A stretch of 64,000 nt of DNA. It comes from Magicicada septendecula (Eukaryota > Arthropoda > Insecta > Hemiptera > Cicadidae). Made by a program: the position numbers and the translations under genes. The notes under the pieces are model-generated. The model saw nothing but the letters and a program-made list of their open reading frames with translations, was not told the DNA's origin and did no database searches. Location: contig CM068367.1 of the NCBI GenBank assembly GCA_034769895.1, forward strand, positions 709,366,196 to 709,430,195, written 5' to 3'. Each line of letters opens with the position of its first letter. The first letter of the stretch is position 1. Shown piece after piece: positions 33,992-48,235 of this stretch.

Positions 33992-36390
33992 GGGGTAGTT
34001 TACCTGCAAAATTTTATGTTTTAACAAGGGTAATTTTTTCTATGACGAACGATAACTGCCGTAAATTCAAACAGAATCAACTACACTTTTGCATATCTTT
34101 TTGTATTTTACAGAACTCAAGTTCTGTTGATTTTGTTGAAGAGAGGTTAAGGGGAAGGGGTAGTTTACCTGCAACGTTTTATATTTTAGCAAGGGTATTT
34201 TCTATGGCAAACGATAACAGACGCAAATTCAAACTGAATCAAATAATTTTTTACATACAGCTCTGAATTGTAGAGTTCTCAAGACATGTTGTTTTTGGTG
34301 AAGATCGGTTAAGGGAAAGGGGTAGTTTAACGACAACGTTTTATGTTTTAACAATGGTATTTTCTATGGCAAACGATAACAGACGAAAATTCAAACAGAA
34401 TCAAATAATTTTTTGCATACATCCCTGAATTGTAGAGTACTCAAAATCTATTGTTTTTGGATAGGATGGTTAAGGGAATGGGGTAGTTTACCTGCAACGT
34501 TTTTTTATCAAGGTTACTTTTTTCTGGCAAACGATAACAGCCGCAAACTCAAATAGGATCAAATAATGTTTTGAATACAGAACTGAAATGTAGTGTTCTC
34601 AAGATCTTTTGGTTTTGGTGATGATCGCTTAAGGGAAAGGGGTAGTATACCGGCAACATTTTATGTTTTAACAAGGATTAATTTTTTATATGACTAACGA
34701 TAAAAGCCGCATATTCAAACAGAATCAACTACGTTTTGCATACCTTTTTGAATTAAGGAGAACTCAAGGTCAGATGATTTTGTTGCAGATCGGATAAGGG
34801 AAACGGGTAGTTTACTAGCAACATTTTATGTTTTAAGAAGGGTAATTTTCTTTGACGGAAGATAACTGCCGTAAATTCAAAGAGAATCAAATAAATTTTT
34901 GCATACGTTCCTGAATTGTAGAGAACGCAATTTTTCGTGAAGTTCGGTTAATGGAAAGGGGTAGTTTACCTGCAACATTTTATGTTGTCACATGAGAAAT
35001 GTTTTCATGACGAACGATAACTGCCGCACATTCAAACAGAATCAAATTTTTTTTCATGCATCGCTGCATTGTAGAGGACTGAAGGTCTATTGATTTTGGC
35101 GAAGAACGGTTTAGAGAAAGGAGTAGTTTACCTGTAACGTTTTATGTTTTAACAAGAGTAAAGTACTTAATTTTGATAATTAAAGTATCCTGATAAGAAG
35201 CTCATAATAATCCACTGTAGAAACGTAGATGAAATAACTCTAAATGAAGAGGCTAGGTGAACGAGGTGGGGGTAATTTTCTATTAATGAAAATTATAGTT
35301 GAAGGGGTAAGGGAGAATTTTGTATGTGTACTAAGTTATCGGCAACAAAGTATTAGTTCTTTGTTAAAATTCCTTCCCGGGCTGTTTAGCCGTAGTCCAA
35401 TGTTTTCTGCAAAACCAGACATTTCGGCAGTGCCATCGACTGCCATCATCAGTGAAAATCGATTGCGAAAACGTGAGGTGGTATAAACGTGATGTTAGTG
35501 ACCACAATACTGTCTTTAAGGCTGAAGCAATAAGTGGAAAGTAGTAGTTTCTATTGAAACATTTCATTTCATAAATGATTTTAAATATAAATCTTAGAAC
35601 ATGGAAGTCATGTATAGTTCTCGAAGGGTAATTTTTATATATGGCAAACGATAACAGCCGCAAATTCAAACAGAATCAAATGATTATTTTCATACAGCTC
35701 TAAACTATAGAGTTCTCAAGACCTATTGTTTTTGGTGAAGATCGGTTAATGGAAAAGGGTAGTTTACCAGAACGTTTCATGTGTTAAAAGGGCATTTTAT
35801 ATGGCAAACGATAACAGCCGCAAATTCAAACAGAATCAAATGATTTTTTGCATACATACTTGACTTGTAGAGTACTCAAAACCTGTTGTTTTTGGTGAAG
35901 ATCGGTTAAGGGAAAGGGGTAATTTACCAGCAACATTTTATGTTTTAAAAAGGCTATTTACTATGGCAAACGATAACAGCCGCATATTCAAACAGAATCA
36001 AATAATTTTTTGCATACAGCCCTGAATTGTAGAGTTGTCAAGAAAAATTGTTTTTGGTGAAGATGGTTAAGGGAAAGGGGTAGTTTACCTGCTACGTTTT
36101 TTTATCAAGGTTACTTTTTTTGGCAAATGGTAACAGCCGCAAATTCAAACACAATCAAATAATAATATTTTGCATACAGCCCTGAAATGAAGAGTTCTCA
36201 AGACCTATTGTTTTTTGTGAAGATCGGTTAAGGGAAAGGGGTAAATTCTTGGATTTCGTTGTCCACGACGTTTCCGTTACTTAACTAAACCTCTGATGAA
36301 GCCTTCTAAACGTGAAAGCCGGTTTAGGCTGTAAGGTAAAACTTTACGTTTTTACTTATATAAAACTTAGTGTTCCGAGTCGTTAGGAAA
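33992..36390 (+). repeat. HOR unit 15 (C type, 2,399 bp)
   Basis: Insert 35162-35623. Monomers 4-6 carry the unit-11 variant set, but the sequence returns to the common C type by about 35,022 (CTGCCGCAC) and the insert has the common GTGAGGTGG. This is a short patch of one haplotype inside another. Confidence 0.96.
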
Positions 36391-38791
36391 GGGGTAGTTT
36401 ACCTGCAAAATTTTATGTTTTAACAAGGGTAATTTTTTCTATGACGAACGATAACTGCCGTAAATTCAAACAGAATCAACTACACTTTTGCATATCTTTT
36501 TGTATTTTACAGAACTCAAGTTCTGTTGATTTTGTTGAAGAGAGGTTAAGGGGAAGGGGTAGTTTACCTGCAACGTTTTATATTTTAGCAAGGGTATTTT
36601 CTATGGCAAACGATAACAGACGCAAATTCAAACTGAATCAAATAATTTTTTACATACAGCTCTGAATTGTAGAGTTCTCAAGACATGTTGTTTTTGGTGA
36701 AGATCGGTTAAGGGAAAGGGGTAGTTTAACGACAACGTTTTATGTTTTGACAATGGTATTTTCTATGGCAAACGATAACAGACGAAAATTCAAACAGAAT
36801 CAAATAATTTTTTGCATACATCCCTGAATTGTAGAGTACTCAAAATCTATTGTTTTTGGATAGGATGGTTAAGGGAATGGGGTAGTTTACCTGCAACGTT
36901 TTTTTATCAAGGTTACTTTTTTCTGGCAAACGATAACAGCCGCAAATTCAAATAGGATCAAATAATGTTTTGAATACAGAACTGAAATGTAGTGTTCTCA
37001 AGATCTTTTGGTTTTGGTGATGATCGCTTAAGGGAAAGGGGTAGTATACCGGCAACATTTTATGTTTTAACAAGGTTTAATTTTTTATATGACTAACGAT
37101 AAATGCCGCATATTCAAACAGAATCAACTACGTTTTTGCATACCTTTTTGAATTAAGGAGAACTCAAGGTCAGATGATTTTGTTGAAGATCGGATAAGGG
37201 AAACGGGTAGTTTACTAGCAACATTTTATGTTTTAAGAAGGGTAATTTTCTTTGACGGAAGATAACTGCCGTAAATTCAAAGAGAATCAAATAATTTTTT
37301 GCATACGTTCCTGAATTGTAGAGAACGCAATTTTTCGTGAAGTTCGGTTAATGGAAAGGGGTAGTTTACCTGCAACATTTTATGTTGTCACATGAGAAAT
37401 GTTTTCATGACGAACGATAACTGCTGCACATTCAAACAGAATCAAATTTTTTTTCATGCATCGCTGCATTGTAGAGGACTGAAGGTCTATTGATTTTGGC
37501 GAAGAACGGTTTAGAGAAAGGAGTAGTTTACCTGTAACGTTTTATGTTTTAACAAGAGTAAAGTACTTAATTTTGATAATTAAAGTATCCTGATAAGAAG
37601 CTCATAATAATCCACTGTAGAAACGTAGATGAAATAACTCTAAATGAAGAGGCTAGGTGAACGAGGTGGGGGTAATTTTCTATTAATGAAAATTATAGTT
37701 GAAGGGGTAAGGGAGAATTTTGTATGTGTACTAAGTTATCGGCAACAAAGTATTAGTTCTTTGTTAAAATTCCTTCCCGGGCTGTTTAGCCGTAGTCCAA
37801 TGTTTTCTGCAAAACCAGACATTTCGGCAGTGCCATCGACTGCCATCATCAGTGAAAATCGATTGCGAAAACGTGAGGTGGTATAAACGTGATGTTAGTG
37901 ACCACAATACTGTCTTTAAGGCTGAAGCAATAAGTGGAAAGTAGTAGTTTCTATTGAAACATTTCATTTCATAAATGATTTTAAATATAAATCTTAGAAC
38001 ATGGAAGTCATGTATAGTTCTCGAAGGGTAATTTTTATATATGGCAAACGATAACAGCCGCAAATTCAAACAGAATCAAATGATTATTTTCATACAGCTC
38101 TAAACTATAGAGTTCTCAAGACCTATTGTTTTTGGTGAAGATCGGTTAATGGAAAAGGGTAGTTTACCAGAACGTTTCATGTGTTAAAAGGGCATTTTAT
38201 ATGGCAAACGATAACAGCCGCAAATTCAAACAGAATCAAATGATTTTTTGCATACATACTTGACTTGTAGAGTACTCAAAACCTGTTGTTTTTGGTGAAG
38301 ATCGGTTAAGGGAAAGGGGTAATTTACCAGCAACATTTTATGTTTTAAAAAGGCTATTTACTATGGCAAACGATAACAGCCGCATATTCAAACAGAATCA
38401 AATAATTTTTTGCATACAGCCCTGAATTGTAGAGTTGTCAAGAAAAATTGTTTTTGGTGAAGACGGTTAAGGGGAAGGGGTAGTTTACCTGCTACGTTTT
38501 TTTATCAAGGTTACTTTTTTTTGGCAAATGGTAACAGCCGCAAATTCAAACACAATCAAATAATAATATTTTGCATACAGCCCTGAAATGAAGAGTTCTC
38601 AAGACCTATTGTTTTTTGTGAAGATCGGTTAAGGGAAAGGGGTATATTCTTGGATTTCGTTGTCCATGACGTGTCCGTTACTTAACTAAACCTCTGATGA
38701 AGCCTTCTAAACGTGAAAGCCGGTTTAGGCTGTAAGGTAAAACTTTACGTTTTTACTTATATAAAACTTAGTGTTCCGAGTCGTTAGGAAA
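36391..38791 (+). repeat. HOR unit 16 (C type, 2,401 bp)
   Basis: Insert 37562-38023. Near-copy of unit 13, with GTTTTGACAATGG near 36,744, GACGGTTAAGGGG near 38,463 and GGGTATATTC near 38,640. Confidence 0.96.
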
Positions 38792-41190
38792 GGGGTAGTT
38801 TACCTGCAAAATTTTATGTTTTAACAAGGGTAATTTTTTCTATGACGAACGATAACTGCCGTAAATTCAAACAGAATCAACTACACTTTTGCATATCTTT
38901 TTGTATTTTACAGAACTCAAGTTCTGTTGATTTTGTTGAAGAGAGGTTAAGGGGAAGGGGTAGTTTACCTGCAACGTTTTATATTTTAGCAAGGGTATTT
39001 TCTATGGCAAACGATAACAGACGCAAATTCAAACTGAATCAAATAATTTTTTACATACAGCTCTGAATTGTAGAGTTCTCAAGACATGTTGTTTTTGGTG
39101 AAGATCGGTTAAGGGAAAGGGGTAGTTTAACGACAACGTTTTATGTTTTAACAATGGTATTTTCTATGGCAAACGATAACAGACGAAAATTCAAACAGAA
39201 TCAAATAATTTTTTGCATACATCCCTGAATTGTAGAGTACTCAAAATCTATTGTTTTTGGATAGGATGGTTAAGGGAATGGGGTAGTTTACCTGCAACGT
39301 TTTTTTATCAAGGTTATTTTTTTTGGCAAACGATAACAGCCGCAAATTCAAATAGGATCAAATAATGTTTTGAATACAGAACTGAAATGTAGTGTTCTCA
39401 AGATCTTTTGGTTTTGGTGATGATCGCTTAAGGGAAAGGGGTAGTATACCGGCAACATTTTATGTTTTAACAAGGTTTAATTTTTTATATGACTAACGAT
39501 AAATGCCGCATATTCAAACAGAATCAACTACGTTTTTGCATACCTTTTTGAATTAAGGAGAACTCAAGGTCAGATGATTTTGTTGAAGATCGGATAAGGG
39601 AAACGGGTAGTTTACTAGCAACATTTTATGTTTTAAGAAGGGTAATTTTCTTTGACGGAAGATAACTGCCGTAAATTCAAAGAGAATCAAATAATTTTTT
39701 GCATACGTTCCTGAATTGTAGAGAACGCAATTTTTCGTGAAGTTCGGTTAATGGAAAGGGGTAGTTTACCTGCAACATTTTATGTTGTCACATGAGAAAT
39801 GTTTTCATGACGAACGATAACTGCCGCACATTCAAACAGAATCAAATTTTTTTTCATGCATCGCTGCATTGTAGAGGACTGAAGGTCTATTGATTTTGGC
39901 GAAGAACGGTTTAGAGAAAGGAGTAGTTTACCTGTAACGTTTTATGTTTTAACAAGAGTAAAGTACTTAATTTTGATAATTAAAGTATCCTGATAAGAAG
40001 CTCATAATAATCCACTGTAGAAACGTAGATGAAATAACTCTAAATGAAGAGGCTAGGTGAACGAGGTGGGGGTAATTTTCTATTAATGAAAATTATAGTT
40101 GAAGGGGTAAGGGAGAATTTTGTATGTGTACTAAGTTATCGGCAACAAAGTATTAGTTCTTTGTTAAAATTCCTTCCCGGGCTGTTTAGCCGTAGTCCAA
40201 TGTTTTCTGCAAAACCAGACATTTCGGCAGTGCCATCGACTGCCATCATCAGTGAAAATCGATTGCGAAAACGTGAGGTGGTATAAACGTGATGTTAGTG
40301 ACCACAATACTGTCTTTAAGGCTGAAGCAATAAGTGGAAAGTAGTAGTTTCTATTGAAACATTTCATTTCATAAATGATTTTAAATATAAATCTTAGAAC
40401 ATGGAAGTCATGTATAGTTCTCGAAGGGTAATTTTTATATATGGCAAACGATAACAGCCGCAAATTCAAACAGAATCAAATGATTATTTTCATACAGCTC
40501 TAAACTATAGAGTTCTCAAGACCTATTGTTTTTGGTGAAGATCGGTTAATGGAAAAGGGTAGTTTACCAGAACGTTTCATGTGTTAAAAGGGCATTTTAT
40601 ATGGCAAACGATAACAGCCGCAAATTCAAACAGAATCAAATGATTTTTTGCATACATACTTGACTTGTAGAGTACTCAAAACCTGTTGTTTTTGGTGAAG
40701 ATCGGTTATGGGAAAGGGGTAATTTACCAGCAACATTTTATGTTTTAAAAAGGCTATTTACTATGGCAAACGATAACAGCCGCATATTCAAACAGAATCA
40801 AATAATTTTTTGCATACAGCCCTGAATTGTAGAGTTGTCAAGAAAAATTGTTTTTGGTGAAGATGGTTAAGGGAAAGGGGTAGTTTACCTGCTACGTTTT
40901 TTTATCAAGGTTACTTTTTTTGGCAAATGGTAACAGCCGCAAATTCAAACACAATCAAATAATAATATTTTGCATACAGCCCTGAAATGAAGAGTTCTCA
41001 AGACCTATTGTTTTTTGTGAAGATCGGTTAAGGGAAAGGGGTAAATTCTTGGATTTCGTTGTCCACGACGTTTCCGTTACTTAACTAAACCTCTGATGAA
41101 GCCTTCTAAACGTGAAAGCCGGTTTAGGCTGTAAGGTAAAACTTTACGTTTTTACTTATATAAAACTTAGTGTTCCGAGTCGTTAGGAAA
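38792..41190 (+). repeat. HOR unit 17 (C type, 2,399 bp)
   Basis: Insert 39962-40423. Near-copy of unit 14 up to monomer 11; its linker has GACGTTTCCG where unit 14 has GACGTGTCCG, so the shared tract ends before the linker. Confidence 0.96.
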
Positions 41191-43590
41191 GGGGTAGTTT
41201 ACCTGCAAAATTTTATGTTTTAACAAGGGTAATTTTTTCTATGACGAACGATAACTGCCGTAAATTCAAACAGAATCAACTACACTTTTGCATATCTTTT
41301 TGTATTTTACAGAACTCAAGTTCTGTTGATTTTGTTGAAGAGAGGTTAAGGGGAAGGGGTAGTTTACCTGCAACGTTTTATATTTTAGCAAGGGTATTTT
41401 CTATGGCAAACGATAACAGACGCAAATTCAAACTGAATCAAATAATTTTTTACATACAGCTCTGAATTGTAGAGTTCTCAAGACATGTTGTTTTTGGTGA
41501 AGATCGGTTAAGGGAAAGGGGTAGTTTAACGACAACGTTTTATGTTTTGACAATGGTATTTTCTATGGCAAACGATAACAGACGAAAATTCAAACAGAAT
41601 CAAATAATTTTTTGCATACATCCCTGAATTGTAGAGTACTCAAAATCTATTGTTTTTGGATAGGATGGTTAAGGGAATGGGGTAGTTTACCTGCAACGTT
41701 TTTTTATCAAGGTTACTTTTTTCTGGCAAACGATAACAGCCGCAAATTCAAATAGGATCAAATAATGTTTTGAATACAGAACTGAAATGTAGTGTTCTCA
41801 AGATCTTTTGGTTTTGGTGATGATCGCTTAAGGGAAAGGGGTAGTATACCGGCAACATTTTATGTTTTAACAAGGTTTAATTTTTTATATGACTAACGAT
41901 AAATGCCGCATATTCAAACAGAATCAACTACGTTTTTGCATACCTTTTTGAATTAAGGAGAACTCAAGGTCAGATGATTTTGTTGAAGATCGGATAAGGG
42001 AAACGGGTAGTTTACTAGCAACATTTTATGTTTTAAGAAGGGTAATTTTCTTTGACGGAAGATAACTGCCGTAAATTCAAAGAGAATCAAATAATTTTTT
42101 GCATACGTTCCTGAATTGTAGAGAACGCAATTTTTCGTGAAGTTCGGTTAATGGAAAGGGGTAGTTTACCTGCAACATTTTATGTTGTCACATGAGAAAT
42201 GTTTTCATGACGAACGATAACTGCTGCACATTCAAACAGAATCAAATTTTTTTTCATGCATCGCTGCATTGTAGAGGACTGAAGGTCTATTGATTTTGGC
42301 GAAGAACGGTTTAGAGAAAGGAGTAGTTTACCTGTAACGTTTTATGTTTTAACAAGAGTAAAGTACTTAATTTTGATAATTAAAGTATCCTGATAAGAAG
42401 CTCATAATAATCCACTGTAGAAACGTAGATGAAATAACTCTAAATGAAGAGGCTAGGTGAACGAGGTGGGGGTAATTTTCTATTAATGAAAATTATAGTT
42501 GAAGGGGTAAGGGAGAATTTTGTATGTGTACTAAGTTATCGGCAACAAAGTATTAGTTCTTTGTTAAAATTCCTTCCCGGGCTGTTTAGCCGTAGTCCAA
42601 TGTTTTCTGCAAAACCAGACATTTCGGCAGTGCCATCGACTGCCATCATCAGTGAAAATCGATTGCGAAAACGTGAGGTGGTATAAACGTGATGTTAGTG
42701 ACCACAATACTGTCTTTAAGGCTGAAGCAATAAGTGGAAAGTAGTAGTTTCTATTGAAACATTTCATTTCATAAATGATTTTAAATATAAATCTTAGAAC
42801 ATGGAAGTCATGTATAGTTCTCGAAGGGTAATTTTTATATATGGCAAACGATAACAGCCGCAAATTCAAACAGAATCAAATGATTATTTTCATACAGCTC
42901 TAAACTATAGAGTTCTCAAGACCTATTGTTTTTGGTGAAGATCGGTTAATGGAAAAGGGTAGTTTACCAGAACGTTTCATGTGTTAAAAGGGCATTTTAT
43001 ATGGCAAACGATAACAGCCGCAAATTCAAACAGAATCAAATGATTTTTTGCATACATACTTGACTTGTAGAGTACTCAAAACCTGTTGTTTTTGGTGAAG
43101 ATCGGTTATGGGAAAGGGGTAATTTACCAGCAACATTTTATGTTTTAAAAAGGCTATTTACTATGGCAAACGATAACAGCCGCATATTCAAACAGAATCA
43201 AATAATTTTTTGCATACAGCCCTGAATTGTAGAGTTGTCAAGAAAAATTGTTTTTGGTGAAGATGGTTAAGGGAAAGGGGTAGTTTACCTGCTACGTTTT
43301 TTTATCAAGGTTACTTTTTTTGGCAAATGGTAACAGCCGCAAATTCAAACACAATCAAATAATAATATTTTGCATACAGCCCTGAAATGAAGAGTTCTCA
43401 AGACCTATTGTTTTTTGTGAAGATCGGTTAAGGGAAAGGGGTAAATTCTTGGATTTCGTTGTCCACGACGTGTCCGTTACTTAACTAAACCTCTGATGAA
43501 GCCTTCTAAACGTGAAAGCCGGTTTAGGCTGTAAGGTAAAACTTTACGTTTTTACTTATATAAAACTTAGTGTTCCGAGTCGTTAGGAAA
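41191..43590 (+). repeat. HOR unit 18 (C type, 2,400 bp)
   Basis: Insert 42362-42823. Begins like units 13 and 16 (GTTTTGACAATGG) but ends like unit 14 (GGTTATGGG near 43,105, GACGTGTCCG in the linker), a recombinant of two unit types. Confidence 0.96.
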
Positions 43591-45990
43591 GGGGTAGTTT
43601 ACCTGCAAAATTTTATGTTTTAACAAGGGTAATTTTTTCTATGACGAACGATAACTGCCGTAAATTCAAACAGAATCAACTACACTTTTGCATATCTTTT
43701 TGTATTTTACAGAACTCAAGTTCTGTTGATTTTGTTGAAGAGAGGTTAAGGGGAAGGGGTAGTTTACCTGCAACGTTTTATATTTTAGCAAGGGTATTTT
43801 CTATGGCAAACGATAACAGACGCAAATTCAAACTGAATCAAATAATTTTTTACATACAGCTCTGAATTGTAGAGTTCTCAAGACATGTTGTTTTTGGTGA
43901 AGATCGGTTAAGGGAAAGGGGTAGTTTAACGACAACGTTTTATGTTTTGACAATGGTATTTTCTATGGCAAACGATAACAGACGAAAATTCAAACAGAAT
44001 CAAATAATTTTTTGCATACATCCCTGAATTGTAGAGTACTCAAAATCTATTGTTTTTGGATAGGATGGTTAAGGGAATGGGGTAGTTTACCTGCAACGTT
44101 TTTTTATCAAGGTTACTTTTTTCTGGCAAACGATAACAGCCGCAAACTCAAATAGGATCAAATAATGTTTTGAATACAGAACTGAAATGTAGTGTTCTCA
44201 AGATCTTTTGGTTTTGGTGATGATCGCTTAAGGGAAAGGGGTAGTATACCGGCAACATTTTATGTTTTAACAAGGATTAATTTTTTATATGACTAACGAT
44301 AAAAGCCGCATATTCAAACAGAATCAACTACGTTTTGCATACCTTTTTGAATTAAGGAGAACTCAAGGTCAGATGATTTTGTTGCAGATCGGATAAGGGA
44401 AACGGGTAGTTTACTAGCAACATTTTATGTTTTAAGAAGGGTAATTTTCTTTGACGGAAGATAACTGCCGTAAATTCAAAGAGAATCAAATAAATTTTTG
44501 CATACGTTCCTGAATTGTAGAGAACGCAATTTTTCGTGAAGTTCGGTTAATGGAAAGGGGTAGTTTACCTGCAACATTTTATGTTGTCACATGAGAAATG
44601 TTTTCATGACGAACGATAACTGCTGCACATTCAAACAGAATCAAATTTTTTTTCATGCATCGCTGCATTGTAGAGGACTGAAGGTCTATTGATTTTGGCG
44701 AAGATCGGTTTAGAGAAAGGGGTAGTTTACCTGTAACGTTTTATGTTTTAACAAGAGTAAAGTACTTAATTTTGATAATTAAAGTATCCTGATAAGAAGC
44801 TCATAATAATCCACTGTAGAAACGTAGATGAAATAACTCTAAATGAAGAGGCTAGGTGAACGAGGTGGGGGTAATTTTCTATTAATGAAAATTATAGTTG
44901 AAGGGGTAAGGGAGAATTTTTTATGTGTACTAAGTTATCGGCAACAAAGTATTAGTTCTTTGTTAAAATTCCTTCCCGGGCTGTTTAGCCGTAGTCCAAT
45001 GTTTTCTGCAAAACCAGACATTTCGTCAGTGCCATCGACTGCCATCATCAGTGAAAATCGATTGCGAAAACGTGACGTGGTATAAACGTGATGTTAGTGA
45101 CCACAATACTGTCTTTAAGGCTGAAGCAATAAGTGGAAAGTAGTAGTTTCTATTGAAACATTTCATTTCATAAATGATTTTAAATATAAATCTTAGAACA
45201 TGGAAGTCATGTATAGTTCTCGAAGGGTAATTTTTATATATGGCAAACGATAACAGCCGCAAATTCAAACAGAATCAAATGATTATTTTCATACAGCTCT
45301 AAACTATAGAGTTCTCAAGACCTATTGTTTTTGGTGAAGATCGGTTAATGGAAAAGGGTAGTTTACCAGAACCTTTCATGTGTTAAAAGGGCATTTTCTA
45401 TGGCAAACGATAACAGCCGCAAATTCAAACAGAATCAAATGATTTTTTGCATACATACTTGACTTGTAGAGTACTCAAAACCTGTTGTTTTTGGTGAAGA
45501 TCGGTTAAGGGAAAGGGGTAATTTACCAGCAACATTTTATGTTTTAAAAAGGCTATTTACTATGGCAAACGATAACAGCCGCATATTCAAACAGAATCAA
45601 ATAATTTTTTGCATACAGCCCTGAATTGTAGAGTTGTCAAGAAAAATTGTTTTTCGTGAAGATGGTTAAGGGGAAGGGGTAGTTTACCTGCTACGTTTTT
45701 TTATCAAGGTTACTTTTTTTTGGCAAATGGTAACAGCCGCAAATTCAAACACAATCAAATAATAATATTTTGCATACAGCCCTGAAATGAAGAGTTCTCA
45801 AGACCTATTGTTTTTTGTGAAGATCGGTTAAGGGAAAGGGGTAAATTCTTGGATTTCGTTGTCCATGACGTGTCCGTTACTTAACTAAACCTCTGATGAA
45901 GCCTTCTAAACGTGAAAGCCGGTTTAGGCTGTAAGGTAAAACTTTACGTTTTTACTTATATAAAACTTAGTGTTCCGAGTCGTTAGGAAA
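43591..45990 (+). repeat. HOR unit 19 (C type, 2,400 bp)
   Basis: Insert 44761-45222. From monomer 4 to the linker it repeats the unit-11 variant set (CGCAAACTC, TTGCAGATC, GTGACGTGG, TTTTTCGTGAAG). Monomers 1-3 are of the unit-13 kind. Private AGAACCTTTC near 45,367. Confidence 0.96.
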
Positions 45991-48235
45991 GGGGTAGTTT
46001 ACCTGCAAAATTTTATGTTTTAACAAGGGTAATTTTTTCTATGACGAACGATAACTGCCGTAAATTCAAACAGAATCAACTACACTTTTGCATATCTTTT
46101 TGTATTTTACAGAACTCAAGTTCTGTTGATTTTGTTGAAGAGAGGTTAAGGGGAAGGGGTAGTTTACCTGCAACGTTTTATATTTTAGCAAGGGTATTTT
46201 CTATGGCAAACGATAACAGACGCAAATTCAAACTGAATCAAATAATTTTTTACATACAGCTCTGAATTGTAGAGTTCTCAAGACATGTTGTTTTTGGTGA
46301 AGATCGGTTAAGGGAAAGGGGTAGTTTAACGACAACGTTTTATGTTTTAACAATGGTATTTTCTATGGCAAACGATAACAGACGAAAATTCAAACAGAAT
46401 CAAATAATTTTTTGCATACATCCCTGAATAGTAGAGTACTCAAAATCTATTGTTTTTGGATAGGATGGTTAAGGGAATGGGGTAGTTTACCTGCAACGTT
46501 TTTTTATCAAGGTTACTTTTTTTTGGCAAACGATAACAGCCGCAAATTCAAATAGGATCAAATAATGTTTTGAATACAGAACTGAAATGTAGTGTTCTCA
46601 AGATCTTTTGGTTTTGGTGATGATCGCTTAAGGGAAAGGGGTAGTATACCGGCAACATTTTATGTTTTAACAAGGTTTAATTTTTTATATGACTAACGAT
46701 AAATGCCGCATATTCAAACAGAATCAACTACGTTTTTGCATACCTTTTTGAATTAAGGAGAACTCAAGGTCAGATGATTTTGTTGAAGATCGGATAAGGG
46801 AAACGGGTAGTTTACTAGCAACATTTTATGTTTTAAGAAGGGTAATTTTCTTTGACGGAAGATAACTGCCGTAAATTCAAACAGAATCAAATTTTTTTTC
46901 ATGCATCGCTGCATTGTAGAGGACTGAAGGTCTATTGATTTTGGCGAAGAACGGTTTAGAGAAAGGAGTAGTTTACCTGTAACGTTTTATGTTTTAACAA
47001 GAGTAAAGTACTTAATTTTGATAATTAAAGTATCCTGATAAGAAGCTCATAATAATCCACTGTAGAAACGTAGATGAAATAACTCTAAATGAAGAGGTTA
47101 GGTGAACGAGGTGGGGGTAATTTTCTATTAATGAAAATTATAGTTGAAGGGGTAAGGGAGAATTTTGTATGTGTACTAAGTTATCGGCAACAAAGTATTA
47201 GTTCTTTGTTAAAATTCCTTCCCGGGCTGTTTAGCCGTAGTCCAATGTTTTCTGCAAAACCAGACATTTCGGCAGTGCCATCGACTGCCATCATCAGTGA
47301 AAATCGATTGCGAAAACGTGAGGTGGTATAAACGTGATGTTAGTGACCACAATACTGTCTTTAAGGCTGAAGCAATAAGTGGAAAGTAGTAGTTTCTATT
47401 GAAAAATTTCATTTCATAAATGATTTTAAATATAAATCTTAGAACATGGAAGTCATGTATAGTTCTCGAAGGGTAATTTTTATATATGGCAAACGATAAC
47501 AGCCGCAAATTCAAACAGAATCAAATGATTATTTTCATACAGCTCTAAACTATAGAGTTCTCAAGACCTATTGTTTTTGGTGAAGATCGGTTAATGGAAA
47601 AGGGTAGTTTACCAGAACGTTTCATGTGTTAAAAGGGCATTTTATATGGCAAACGATAACAGCCGCAAATTCAAACAGAATCAAATGATTTTTTGCATAC
47701 ATACTTGACTTGTAGAGTACTCAAAACCTGTTGTTTTTGGTGAAGATCGGTTAAGGGAAAGGGGTAATTTACCAGCAACATTTTATGTTTTAAAAAGGCT
47801 ATTTACTATGGCAAACGATAACAGCCGCATATTCAAACAGAATCAAATAATTTTTTGCATACAGCCCTGAATTGTAGAGTTGTCAAGAAAAATTGTTTTT
47901 GGTGAAGATGGTTAAGGGAAAGGGGTAGTTTACCTGCTACGTTTTTTTATCAAGGTTACTTTTTTTGGCAAATGGTAACAGCCGCAAATTCAAACACAAT
48001 CAAATAATAATATTTTGCATACAGCCCTGAAATGAAGAGTTCTCAAGACCTATTGTTTTTTGTGAAGATCGGTTAAGGGAAAGGGGTAAATTCTTGGATT
48101 TCGTTGTCCACGACGTTTCCGTTACTTAACTAAACCTCTGATGAAGCCTTCTAAACGTGAAAGCCGGTTTAGGCTGTAAGGTAAAACTTTACGTTTTTAC
48201 TTATATAAAACTTAGTGTTCCGAGTCGTTAGGAAA
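45991..48235 (+). repeat. HOR unit 20 (C type, one monomer lost, 2,245 bp)
   Basis: Insert 47007-47468. Monomers 6 and 7 are fused near 46,875-46,881, shortening the unit by about 155 bp. Upstream it matches unit 12 (CTGAATAGTAG near 46,425). A private GAAAAATTTC occurs near 47,401. Confidence 0.96.
46875..46881 (+). other. Monomer 6/7 fusion junction
   Basis: GCCGTAA of monomer 6 joins CAGAATCAAATTTT of monomer 7 through the shared ATTCAAA, deleting about 154 bp in unit 20. Confidence 0.9.
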
